From positions 4,539,001-4,603,000 of the forward strand of contig NC_015703.1 in the NCBI RefSeq assembly GCF_000218895.1: a stretch of 64,000 nt of DNA, in the 5' to 3' direction. Below the pieces are notes generated by a model. The model had not been told where the DNA came from, ran no database searches, and saw nothing but the letters and a program-made list of their open reading frames with translations. Position 1 is the first letter of the stretch. Each line of letters starts with the position of its first letter. Source of the DNA: Runella slithyformis DSM 19594. GTDB lineage: Bacteria > Bacteroidota > Bacteroidia > Cytophagales > Spirosomataceae. The position numbers and the translations under genes are program-made. Positions 1-8,634 of this stretch are shown here, piece after piece.

Positions 1-70
1 AAATCCAACAAATAAAATCAAAAAAAAATGCTCATCAAAAAGTATCGTATTTTATATTGCATTTAAAATA

Positions 71-1228
71 GTGTTTATGCTCCTCGAAGAAGCTAAAAAG
101 TGGATTGGAATCCGCGAAGATCAAATTTGGTTATTAAAAGCTGCTCTGTTTGAGCCATCGGAAGCACTGAAGTATTGGGGGCTTTGGAAAGGATATTGGC
201 AACTTGATGATTTTACTAAAGAGGATTCCTTCAGTAGCGTTTTTTGTTATATAGATGTTGATTCTCAGCGAATTCTTCCATTAGTTTACCGCAATTTAGA
301 AAATACCAAAGACCCTTTTTTACCTGCCCTACGCGATCTCTATCGGATTACGTGGATGCATAACCAAAAACTGTTGTATAGAGCTCAGCAGATAGTTAGA
401 GACTGCAATGTGTCCAAGATTCCAACAATGTTACTTAAAGGAATTCCGATGTCTTTACATTATTATAAAGATATGGGAGTAAGACCAATGGGGGATGTAG
501 ATGTATTAGTTCGATTAGAGGATGTGGAAAAAGCTGTCATTGTACTTGCAAAATACGGAAATATTCCAAGCTCTGTTGAATACCAATATCGACATATTAT
601 CCATGCAATGCATTGTTATGATGAGCATGGAATTGATGTTGATTTACATTGGCAACCCTTCTTTTTTCAAAATGCAAATGCTAAATCTATTCAATTAGAT
701 TCAAGATTTAGTGTGTTATATCAGTTATTAGATACCCAAACGAATATTTTCTCACCACCAATGCAGTTATTTCATACAGTGATACATGGCACAATGGGCG
801 GTGTCCCTGTTTTACGTTGGATTACAGATGCGGCTTACATCTGTAAATCTGTTGATACTGCTGAAAATATTAAAGAATTTATGAACCTAAGCAAAGAATT
901 TAATCTTGACTATGCAGTGAGATTATGCATGGAGTATTTACATGAAGAATTTGGGATATTAAGTGAAGAGGCGTACCAAGAAATTCAAAAAATATCTGAA
1001 AATAGAAAGCAGAAAGAGTTTCTGCTTTTATCATTGAACTATTCTTCTAATTTTGTTCATCGATTATGGCGATTGATAGTTAGACAAAGTATAGCCTATG
1101 ATCTATTTTATGAGTATAGACAAAAACAATCTAAAGTAAGGTGGATCTTTGATAAGATACTGTATAAAACTATTTATGAATTAAAATTTTATACTGTTAA
1201 AGAAATATTTCTACGAATATCTAAATAA
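71..1228 (+). CDS. Nucleotidyltransferase-fold family protein
   Basis: About 385 residues resembling the uncharacterised nucleotidyltransferase family (NTP_transf_5) often found in bacterial glycan and secondary-metabolite clusters. Residues about 120-160 carry the recognisable core: a LLKG(I)P stretch followed by MGDVDVLV, where the spaced aspartates fit a metal-binding nucleotidyltransferase site. No signal peptide or membrane segment is visible, so it is probably cytosolic. The substrate is unknown. The frame is open to the left edge of the window from base 2. The GTG at 71 and the ATG at 77 are both possible starts, and the true start could lie outside. It points towards the remnant wzi and the sugar transferase, which suggests a link to surface glycans (inference). 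Confidence 0.7.
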   Translation: MFMLLEEAKKWIGIREDQIWLLKAALFEPSEALKYWGLWKGYWQLDDFTKEDSFSSVFCYIDVDSQRILPLVYRNLENTKDPFLPALRDLYRITWMHNQKLLYRAQQIVRDCNVSKIPTMLLKGIPMSLHYYKDMGVRPMGDVDVLVRLEDVEKAVIVLAKYGNIPSSVEYQYRHIIHAMHCYDEHGIDVDLHWQPFFFQNANAKSIQLDSRFSVLYQLLDTQTNIFSPPMQLFHTVIHGTMGGVPVLRWITDAAYICKSVDTAENIKEFMNLSKEFNLDYAVRLCMEYLHEEFGILSEEAYQEIQKISENRKQKEFLLLSLNYSSNFVHRLWRLIVRQSIAYDLFYEYRQKQSKVRWIFDKILYKTIYELKFYTVKEIFLRISK

Positions 1229-1327
1229 ATACCTGTCGAATTATTATACAACCTTCCAAAATAAATAAGCTAACATGTTCACTTTTTTTTAGTAGTACAG
1301 TAGCTTAATTTATCTGTAGATTTATAT

Positions 1328-2340
1328 TTAATCCATTAATTTGGGGAAAGGGATTCTGTAAGTTCCTGCGTTATTACAGATAGACAGTTTTGTGATAAAA
1401 TTGTAGTTATTGAATGATTTTTCGGAAAGTCTAAAGTATAATTGGAATAGACATTTATTATTGGTGAAATTTGCATAAGCCTGAGGTAATTCTTGTCTTG
1501 TATCAGTAGTAGGTGCAATAAATGGTATCCCTAAAATGCGATTTTTATATGACCGGCCATTGGTGTATAAAGCCCCATCTTTAACCAAGTTTTGTCGGTA
1601 AAATAGTGCCGTCGCTTTTCTTAAGCGGAATTGCAAACTTATGTCTAAATTTACAACGTGCTTACCTACTCAGCTACTTTCCTAAGATCTGCCTCTAATT
1701 ACGCCCCAGTACCTTTCCTTCCAGGTAAGGGTAAAAATGCCGGGCCATATTTGGTATGCCCCTCCCCACATTACCCGGTGGCATAACCCTGTATAAAAAT
1801 TCACTTTCCAATTTGGTTTTCCTATGCGTCCATATAGTGACTTTTGATGAAAATATGTGTCATATACTATAACAGGCTTATTAAAAGGCATAGCTTGCAT
1901 ATTCACCAGTAGTCTATCCGCGTAGCTAAACTTAAAAGTAAATAATTTACTTTTTAAGGGAAAATTAAGAAATTCTGGACTTGCCGGCTGAATTTTAGGT
2001 ATTGGAAGCGTGTTATTGGAAAAGCTGTTATTTCGAACAAACAGAAGTTGATCAGCGGGGCCCATGTTTTGATTGCGGTGTCCAACGGCTAGTTCTATGG
2101 GACCAACTTTTCATTGTAAGAACAACTGTAAAAAACGCAGAAGCACTGTCAGATAATGATACAATGCCGGTGGCTCCGCCTCCCCGATCTATGAACTTTG
2201 CTTTTGCAAAGAATCAGGGATATACGTTCTTTATAACGTACTCTTTATCCACAAGCTGCTATGTTGAAATGAAGGAACTTGTCCGTTTCGGTTAATGTAT
2301 TGCCAAAACGGGGAGGTACCGTTAGATAAAAAAGTGCCTG
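1328..2340 (-). pseudogene. wzi: Decayed capsule-assembly protein gene (Wzi-like)
   Basis: Three frames on the minus strand together read as a Wzi-type outer-membrane beta-barrel. Near 2320-2230 one frame reads SPFWQYINRNGQVPSF, like the N-terminal PFWxxxNxxGxVP of Wzi. After a stop and a frame change, 2100-1682 reads GPIELAVGHRNQNM, NNTLPIPKI and NWKVNFYTGLCHRVMWGG, matching the family's barrel and Gl-H-WGG segments. After another break, 1636-1328 reads NGRSYKNRILGIPFIAP, the usual C-terminal part. The signal peptide is not found. About 340 codons remain against roughly 450-500 in intact homologues. Wzi anchors or assembles capsule at the outer membrane, so its loss next to a polysaccharide locus is notable. 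Family assignment is by motif recognition only. Confidence 0.7.
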
Positions 2341-2368
2341 ATTCAATAGAATATTGAGCCGTTTTTGA

Positions 2369-2376
2369 TATATTTG
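2369..2376 (+). promoter_or_regulatory. Candidate -7 promoter element (TATATTTG)
   Basis: Exact match to the Bacteroidota -7 consensus TAnnTTTG, about 70 bases upstream of the sugar transferase start. No well-spaced -33 TTTG was found, so this is tentative. Confidence 0.4.
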
Positions 2377-2448
2377 ACGACTAAGGATATGACTTTTTAT
2401 AAAGTGCTGATTATGTAATCAACAGCAGATATTTTTTCATTTAATAAA

Positions 2449-3480
2449 ATGTATAATAATATGGAAGATAAGCTTTATCCAAGAAGCATAGAATTTCGAA
2501 GCAATAAAGCCTCTATTCATTCAATTTCTTCTAAAAATAGTTCCGGTAAAGAAGTCTTGATTATAACAGGATATGATTATTTTTTGCAAAAAAGAGACCT
2601 GAAAACAATTTTGCAAAAATATTGTAAATTAATTTTGATTCCTCGCTCTGTTGATATTTATTATTTGGAAACAGAAGTAGGTAAGCTGATAGAGCAATAT
2701 GAACATATTCATATGGTAAACAACCCCGGTTATGACCAGCAACACCAAATCATTTATCGCTTTTTTGCACTTAGCAACAAAACCTTCCGCACGACAGTTG
2801 TATTTGATTTTTGTGAATCTTTTCTTAAAAAGATATATATCCCTGAGTCAATGAGTGATGCAGGCGAAGTGCATTTCGATTTTAAATATTTTGGATTGCC
2901 GATACGAATAATTAAAAAATCTATAGATTTAGGTATCGGGCTTTTTCTACTTCCTCCTACTTTGCCCTTCTGGGCTATTAGTGCAATGTATATTCGGTTG
3001 CAATCGCCCGGAAAAATATTTTTTCGTCAAAAAAGAGTTGGAATCAGAAATGGCGAATTTTCCTGCATAAAATTCAGGTCTATGCATTCAGATGCTGAAT
3101 CAGGAGGGGCCCAATTTGCAAGTCGAAATGATGAGAGAATATTCCCTTTCGGTCGCCTTATGCGGGCTACGCGCATTGACGAATTACCCCAACTGCTTAA
3201 TATCATCAAAGGGGAGATGTCTCTTGTAGGGCCACGCCCTGAAAGGCGGGTATTCGTTGATACATTTGAAGAACTTATTCCGCATTATAAACAACGGCAT
3301 GCCGTCAAACCAGGTATTTCGGGTTATGCACAGGTAATGTACCCTTATGGAGCGGGAGTTACGGATGCCCGACATAAATTGATGTACGACCTGTATTATA
3401 TTAAACATTGGTCAATTGGATTAGAAATACAAATTATAATCCGGACAATAGCCACTGTATTGTTAAAGAGAGGATTATAG
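2449..3480 (+). CDS. Undecaprenyl-phosphate sugar-1-phosphate transferase
   Basis: A 343-residue bacterial sugar transferase (PF02397, WcaJ/PglC type). It would transfer a sugar-1-phosphate from a UDP-sugar to undecaprenyl phosphate at the inner membrane, the first step of O-unit or capsule-unit assembly. Residues about 1-135 form a soluble N-terminal part without clear membrane segments. One hydrophobic segment lies near 160-185, followed by the catalytic domain with KFRSM, RIDELPQLLNIIKGEMSLVG and PRPER. This is a short form, unlike the five-helix WcaJ proteins. ATG 2449 is used; ATG 2461 is also possible. It sits apart from the main locus at 12-30 kb but is the only initiating transferase seen in the window, so it may serve that pathway (inference). 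Confidence 0.88.
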   Translation: MYNNMEDKLYPRSIEFRSNKASIHSISSKNSSGKEVLIITGYDYFLQKRDLKTILQKYCKLILIPRSVDIYYLETEVGKLIEQYEHIHMVNNPGYDQQHQIIYRFFALSNKTFRTTVVFDFCESFLKKIYIPESMSDAGEVHFDFKYFGLPIRIIKKSIDLGIGLFLLPPTLPFWAISAMYIRLQSPGKIFFRQKRVGIRNGEFSCIKFRSMHSDAESGGAQFASRNDERIFPFGRLMRATRIDELPQLLNIIKGEMSLVGPRPERRVFVDTFEELIPHYKQRHAVKPGISGYAQVMYPYGAGVTDARHKLMYDLYYIKHWSIGLEIQIIIRTIATVLLKRGL

Positions 3481-3496
3481 TAGTGCTTCTCTTTTC

Positions 3497-3540
3497 CTAC
3501 CAATAAAAAAGACCCGATATCGGGTCTTTTTTATTGGTAG
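3497..3540. terminator. Bidirectional terminator, 44-base perfect palindrome
   Basis: Two 22-base arms meet at 3518/3519. The GC-rich core GACCCGATATCGGGTC is flanked by A6 on one side and T6 on the other, so it works as an intrinsic terminator on both strands. It separates the convergent sugar transferase and T9SS gene. Confidence 0.9.
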
Positions 3541-3546
3541 GAAGTT

Positions 3547-4632
3547 TTACTTAGTAATTAACAAATTCTGCACAAAACTCTGGTTTTTCTCAGTACGCAG
3601 CACCCGTAAGAAATAGCTGCCGTTGGAGGCTTTATCACCCAGAGAATATTTCGTCATCATCTCTTTGACTTTCCCTGCCTGTTTCATTAGGGAACGCCCG
3701 GTCAAATCAATGATATCAAGTATGATAGTTTCGTTAGCACTGAATCCATTCAGGCGTATGTCAAAGGAACCGTTGCTCGGGTTGGGATAAACGCTTACGT
3801 CGGCGTTTTCAGTAGCTTCTGAACGTTGGATACCAAAGGTAAAAAAAGTGGCATTGTTTAGGATTGTTTGAGCCATAAACCGATTGTTAACCACGGTGCC
3901 GGCGGCAATATTCCATTGGTTATCAAATAATTGTAAGACCCGATTATTGGCCTGCTCGGAGGTGATACTCACCTGAATAGATTGGTTTTTTTCTCCCTGT
4001 ACTGCCCAATAGCTGTCACCGGTTACTTCAGCTACGGCATCAGCTTGTTTGGTTGATAAACGGGTTGGGTTCTGCGCCACAAATCCAACCGAGATCTTAT
4101 CAGAACTCGCCGGCTTAGAAATGGCAAATGTATGTAATGAATTGCCGTCACCTACGGGAAAGTCAAACGCATCATCCCCCGATTTTTGAACGAAACCTTT
4201 CACGTGTGAACGATCGGATGCGCCTGTTACCTGAGCATTATCGGCTAAGGCAAGAGAATATAATTTGGTGTTTTCAATAATTCCTTTGCCGAAACACAGT
4301 TGATTCTGTACCAGGAAAGAGGCCTGAAGATTTACTTTTCCGGATTGGGCCACTAAAAGGGACCCAACACTTACCGAATTGGCACTTTCAATCAATTGGG
4401 TCCCTTCGCCGTCCAGTATGACCTGTCCATTCAAAGCCATTAAATGTTGATTGTTCATCCCTTTGCGAAGATGAAGTGTACCTTCCGATTTTAGCTCTCC
4501 CTGATTGATTAATTCACTATTGACGGCAACTACCGCTTCTGAACCGATGTATACTTCAGCAGAGGAGAAAAGCTGAGCGTACCCGGTATTGGCGCAGATA
4601 AGTCCTATTTGAATAAGAAAACATTTTTTCAT
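3547..4632 (-). CDS. Secreted protein with T9SS type A sorting domain
   Basis: A 361-residue exported protein. It has an N-terminal signal peptide (MKKCFLIQIGLICANTGYAQ) followed by beta-rich sequence with repeated short strand-turn units (residues about 25-130). The C-terminal 80 residues form a type A T9SS sorting domain: VYPNPSNGSFDIRL, IIDLTGRSLMKQ, then GSYFLRVL and a final lysine. In Bacteroidota this domain sends cargo through the outer membrane via the type IX system and is usually cleaved on export. The function of the body is not recognisable; it is probably a surface structural or adhesive protein. It ends at the shared palindromic terminator and is followed upstream by another T9SS cargo gene in the same direction. 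Confidence 0.85.
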   Translation of the reverse strand: MKKCFLIQIGLICANTGYAQLFSSAEVYIGSEAVVAVNSELINQGELKSEGTLHLRKGMNNQHLMALNGQVILDGEGTQLIESANSVSVGSLLVAQSGKVNLQASFLVQNQLCFGKGIIENTKLYSLALADNAQVTGASDRSHVKGFVQKSGDDAFDFPVGDGNSLHTFAISKPASSDKISVGFVAQNPTRLSTKQADAVAEVTGDSYWAVQGEKNQSIQVSITSEQANNRVLQLFDNQWNIAAGTVVNNRFMAQTILNNATFFTFGIQRSEATENADVSVYPNPSNGSFDIRLNGFSANETIILDIIDLTGRSLMKQAGKVKEMMTKYSLGDKASNGSYFLRVLRTEKNQSFVQNLLITK

Positions 4633-4746
4633 ACAGAAAAGATTTATGTTATATTTCTTTTGTTTCTGTGAGTAAAGCTACCTTTTTTTTACAATTACCT
4701 ACAACAAAATAAGTATAAGTTATCTAACGGTATGTTTATTTAAAAT

Positions 4747-6147
4747 CTATCTGAGCACTAAAACACTTCCGAGCTTTGAATAAGTGTTTTTTTGGGCATC
4801 AGTGTACTCAATTCGATACGTATAAAAACCTGCGGGGACATTTCTTCCGTTAGCATCGGTGCCATCCCAACTCTTTTTCCAATCCATTGTATGAAAAAGC
4901 GTATTGCCCCAACGATCGTAAATGAATACTTCGCCCATTTCAATGGATTGCCCTTCAATGTCAAAGGTGTCGTTAAGTAAATCATTGTTAGGCGAAAAAG
5001 TATCGGGCACAAATAATATGGGCGAGCGCCTGAAACGAATGGGGTTTGAAAAGCTTGTTTGCCCGTCGGCGCTCGTGGCACGAATGCGGTAAATGAGATA
5101 TACATCAGTGTCTGTAGGATCAATCAGCCATTCGTTCAAGGTAGCAGCTTTGTACGTTGTGACCACCTGCCCTGTTGCATTCAGTTTCTCTACGAAATAA
5201 GTACTGACAGCGGATGTGAAGGGTGATTCAGAAGACCATTTTAACATCTCACCATCCATTTTCAAATGAATGGTGCAGACGGTAGGAGAAGCGTCTGGTT
5301 TTTGATCACAAATATCTGTATAAGAAACCCGATAACAGGCCGAACTTTGAGTAGGGGTAATAGTCGAATCAATAAAAATATTTGCTGTTTTGATAAATTC
5401 TGAACCATTCTTCTCGAAAGAAAAATGTTTCACCTTCACCGTATTGGGAAGCGTTACGTAAATTTCTCCGTAGGTATTCCCCCGAATATTAGCCACTGCC
5501 TCACTAATGGGCGCAGGTACAGGAAGTACTTCAAAGGATTGGGGATCACTAATGGCAGTACAACCTACCAAGGCTCCGGTGCCTTCACCTGTCACTTTCA
5601 CCTGATAATTTCCTGGGCCGCCATATGTATATAATGGAGCAGGCTGTCCAAGGGTATAAGTTTGCGAGGGTTTGCCATCACCCCAATCAATTTGATACTG
5701 TCCAAAAGCAAGACCCATCGTATTGATCTGTAATTTTGTTGAATTGCTGCAGCCTGAAGATAAGTTAAACGTAGGTTTGGATGCAGAATATACTTGGATT
5801 GGATAGGCAGCTAATGAAGGTTTACCATCTATAAAACCAATTTGTACTATACAATAGTAGCCGGGTTGTGAATAGGTGAAAGATGTTTGTGAGATCGCTT
5901 TTGAAGTGTCAGAAATAGTTTTGTAATCAAATATATAGCGAGCCTGAATTAAAGTAGACGGTGTTGTAACTGTTACTGCACGACCTGTACACTGAGTCCC
6001 TACTTCCTTTCCTGTTATTCCAAAATTTCCATCAACCCATTGGGAGCCAAATTGGGATTTCTTGGGACATTGAGAAAAAATGTGATTCCCCATCATCAGT
6101 AAATATAAACAACAACTGATAAATTGTCGGTATTGTACGTAAATCAT
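4747..6147 (-). CDS. Gliding-motility-associated C-terminal domain protein, PKD-like (T9SS type B cargo)
   Basis: A 466-residue exported protein. After an N-terminal hydrophobic signal (about residues 10-25) come immunoglobulin-like PKD-type regions, with IDWGDGKPS near 155-165 and YTYGGPGNYQVKV. The C-terminal 90 residues match the type B sorting domain: VPDTFSPNNDLLNDTFDI, VFIYDRWGNTLFH, WDGTDANGRNVPAGFYTYRI. This domain directs surface or secreted delivery through the type IX system. The overall plan matches the gene at 51308-52804 (same RYIFDYK, WGDG and C-terminal motifs), so the two are paralogues. The physiological role is unknown. Confidence 0.88.
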   Translation of the reverse strand: MIYVQYRQFISCCLYLLMMGNHIFSQCPKKSQFGSQWVDGNFGITGKEVGTQCTGRAVTVTTPSTLIQARYIFDYKTISDTSKAISQTSFTYSQPGYYCIVQIGFIDGKPSLAAYPIQVYSASKPTFNLSSGCSNSTKLQINTMGLAFGQYQIDWGDGKPSQTYTLGQPAPLYTYGGPGNYQVKVTGEGTGALVGCTAISDPQSFEVLPVPAPISEAVANIRGNTYGEIYVTLPNTVKVKHFSFEKNGSEFIKTANIFIDSTITPTQSSACYRVSYTDICDQKPDASPTVCTIHLKMDGEMLKWSSESPFTSAVSTYFVEKLNATGQVVTTYKAATLNEWLIDPTDTDVYLIYRIRATSADGQTSFSNPIRFRRSPILFVPDTFSPNNDLLNDTFDIEGQSIEMGEVFIYDRWGNTLFHTMDWKKSWDGTDANGRNVPAGFYTYRIEYTDAQKNTYSKLGSVLVLR

Positions 6148-6167
6148 GCTAAATAATGTTTTGTTTG

Positions 6168-6175
6168 CAAAATTA
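6168..6175 (-). promoter_or_regulatory. Candidate -7 element for the T9SS type B gene
   Basis: On the minus strand this reads TAATTTTG (TAnnTTTG), ending 20 bases upstream of the start at 6147. No good -33 partner is seen. Confidence 0.4.
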
Positions 6176-6321
6176 GAAAGAGAAAATCAATATCTTATTC
6201 TACCAAAGAGTGGAAAAAGCTACCGTTAGATAATTTTAGAAAAAACCATTTTTTGATTCTGATTATATCAATTACTTTCGATAAGTGAAATTGAAGCGAA
6301 AATAAAAACCATACAAAAAAT

Positions 6322-7767
6322 ATGAAAAAAATTCTTACCCTTACACTGGCATTTAGTTGTGGGATTACCTTGGCACAGAAGACCGACAATGTTGGTATCG
6401 GTACCTCTAGGCCAGATCCCTCAGCAATTTTAGATCTGAATTCTAATTCCAAAGGCTTGCTACTTCCGCGCATGAGTGAGGCACAGCGCAATGCTATTAA
6501 AAATCCTGCAGCAGGTTTGATCATTTTCCAAACCGATCAATTAATAGGTACCTATACTTTTGACGGTTCTGTTTGGCAACCCTCAAGTGCTCGAACATCC
6601 TCAGTAAGTTCTGTTGGTGCTTGGGATAAACAGGGCAATTCAATTGATGCTACCGATTTCATTGGAACTACCGGAGCTTCTCCAGTCTCTACTTTGGTAT
6701 TTAAAGTGGGTGGAAATAATGCAGGTTATATAAGTACTGGCGCTACATTTTTAGGCGTTTCAACTCCATCTTCTACTGCCGTTACAGGGGTATCAAACAC
6801 AGGATTTGGCCAAAATGTGTTATCTTCACTTACCTCGGCCACGAATAACACTGCTGTAGGCACAAACTCACAAAGGGTTAATACTTCATCAAATAATACA
6901 TCAATGGGGTCGGCCTCCCTTTATGAAAATGTAGGTGGTAGTGATAATACCGCTATTGGTTTTGGGGCTATGCGCAACAATCAGTCAGGTGGGTATAACG
7001 TTGCAGTGGGAGCCAGTTCTATGAATTTAAATCAAAGCGGTTTCTACAACATGGCTTTTGGTTTTGCTGCACTTGAAAAAAACGTGAGCAGCAGTGATAA
7101 TATGGCACTTGGCACAGAAGCATTACGTTATTTTACTGGCCAGAGGAATACGGCCGTAGGTACATGGGCCGGGCGTGGAGTTAATGGGTCGTCAACGGGT
7201 TCTTCCAATATTTTTATTGGATATTCGGCCGGGGCTAATGAAACAGGGAGTAATAAATTATACATCGCAAATACTGATACAAGCACTCCTCTTATTGGAG
7301 GGGATTTTACGAATCGATTATTGAAGTTCCATACCGGTACAACTGCTCCGACTGCTACTGCCGGTTTCGTTGCGATAGGTGATTTTTCCGCAAATGGCTC
7401 TACTTCTACCCCAGGTACAGGGGCTATTAACACTTTTCCGGCTTTCACCGGTAGTAGCCAATACCGTCTAATTGTACAGGATGGAATATTGACGGAAAAA
7501 ATAAAAGTAGCATTAAGAAATAGTACTGATTGGGCTGATTATGTATTTGAGCCAAATTATAAAGCCAAAATGATGAGTCTGGAAGAAGTGGAAAATTTCA
7601 CAATCAAGAATAAACATTTACCAAATGTTCCTTCTGCAGAAGAAATGGCTCGTGATGGAATAGACGTTACTAAGACATCAGCGAAGTTAATGGAGAAAAT
7701 CGAAGAATTAACTCTTTACATAATAGAATTGAATAAGAGAATTAAAGAGTTAGAAGCTAATAAATAA
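6322..7767 (+). CDS. Secreted beta-roll (YadA head-like) protein with C-terminal coiled coil
   Basis: A 481-residue exported protein with signal peptide MKKILTLTLAFSCGITLAQ. It is followed by a segment common in Bacteroidota tail-fibre/cell-wall-anchor-like proteins (NVGIGTSRPDPSAILDLNS, KGLLLPRMSEAQR). Residues about 155-300 carry repeats of the NTAIGFGAMRNNQ / NVAVGASSMNLNQ type, the left-handed beta-roll of trimeric adhesin heads. The last 60 residues (LPNVPSAEEM, then MEKIEELTLYIIELNKRI) predict a trimeric coiled coil. There is no T9SS sorting domain and no trimeric autotransporter membrane anchor, so how it reaches or stays at the surface is unclear. Probably an adhesin-like or structural fibre. 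Confidence 0.75.
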   Translation: MKKILTLTLAFSCGITLAQKTDNVGIGTSRPDPSAILDLNSNSKGLLLPRMSEAQRNAIKNPAAGLIIFQTDQLIGTYTFDGSVWQPSSARTSSVSSVGAWDKQGNSIDATDFIGTTGASPVSTLVFKVGGNNAGYISTGATFLGVSTPSSTAVTGVSNTGFGQNVLSSLTSATNNTAVGTNSQRVNTSSNNTSMGSASLYENVGGSDNTAIGFGAMRNNQSGGYNVAVGASSMNLNQSGFYNMAFGFAALEKNVSSSDNMALGTEALRYFTGQRNTAVGTWAGRGVNGSSTGSSNIFIGYSAGANETGSNKLYIANTDTSTPLIGGDFTNRLLKFHTGTTAPTATAGFVAIGDFSANGSTSTPGTGAINTFPAFTGSSQYRLIVQDGILTEKIKVALRNSTDWADYVFEPNYKAKMMSLEEVENFTIKNKHLPNVPSAEEMARDGIDVTKTSAKLMEKIEELTLYIIELNKRIKELEANK

Positions 7768-7832
7768 TCCTTCAATTCCCTTTAGTTTAGGCTTTTACTC
7801 TAAGATATAATTCAATATCCTGGTATCTCAAA

Positions 7833-7878
7833 ATGAATCCCTGAATAGGCTCTAGTGTAGCTTTTTTGGGGATTTTTT
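7833..7878 (+). terminator. Possible terminator downstream of the beta-roll protein
   Basis: AATCCC at about 7833 can pair with GGGATT before T6 at 7873-7878. The loop is long, so efficiency is doubtful. Confidence 0.4.
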
Positions 7879-7908
7879 AATGGTAGGTATCACATCCAAG
7901 AAATGGCG

Positions 7909-7916
7909 AAGTTATA
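7909..7916. repeat. Left target-site duplication of the ISKra4-like element
   Basis: AAGTTATA at 7909-7916 recurs at 12146-12153, immediately outside the inverted repeats. It is an 8-bp duplication (a ninth base, G, also matches). Confidence 0.85.
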
Positions 7917-8557
7917 GGGTGCATTTCAAATTGTCGCTAAATGTTGTTAGCTTAGAGCATGACTGAAGATGAATACATAGCCTTAGCTCGCCAAAAATAC
8001 CAAGATTTGCAACAACTCAAAAGTAAGCCAACCTTCTACGACTACGAAAAGTCGTTCGATGAAATTTGGCAGGAGTTAGGTCGACAGGTCCTGGAGAAAG
8101 GCCTGAGTGATGTGCCGGCCGACCGACGTAAAAAAAAAGATAAAAACGCGTTACGGACAGATACAAATTGCTAATAGCGAAGCATTTAGTCAGCATCCAA
8201 ACGGCTTTGGCATCAGCCCATACTTACAGGAAAAGCTGGTTTTTCTCGGTCAATTAGAAGTATATGATCAGGCAGCCCAAGTGGCCCAAACCCTGCTGGG
8301 ACTTTCTATTGCGTCGAGTCAAATTTACCGACTCAGCAACCACTACGGAGCGGCCATCGAAATAGACTTAGATCAGCCTGTCACAGCCGACCCACCGCCC
8401 GGCGGCATAGTCTATGTGCAGGCTGACGGCGCCATGATCCTGACCGATGAGGGTTATAAAGAAAATAAGCTCTCCCGTATCTTTAAAGCTACAGACCTTA
8501 AACAGGGGTCCCTTTAACAATATAATTATCTGATATTCAGTATTTTGCATCGAAATT

Positions 8558-8600
8558 AATCCCCGAATATGCACATAATTGGCATAATTCGGGGATTTTT
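8558..8600 (+). terminator. Inward-facing protective hairpin upstream of the IS transposase (copy 1)
   Basis: Stem AATCCCCGAAT (8558-8568) with ATTCGGGGATT (8587-8597), extended by ATGC/GCAT after one bulge, followed by a short T tract. It would block transcription entering from outside the element. The upstream in-frame ATG at 8569 lies inside the stem, so the real start is taken as 8635. Confidence 0.75.
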
Positions 8601-8634
8601 GTATTTTAGTTGTGCTAACAAACTGAAAATACAA

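Noticed and set aside
2002-2295. Plus-strand open frame of 97 codons
   Set aside because: It lies opposite the wzi remnant, has no recognisable features, and the minus strand explains the sequence.
8569-8634. Upstream ATG as start of the IS transposase
   Set aside because: The 22-codon extension lies in and just after the protective hairpin; the ATG at 8635 fits the protein better.
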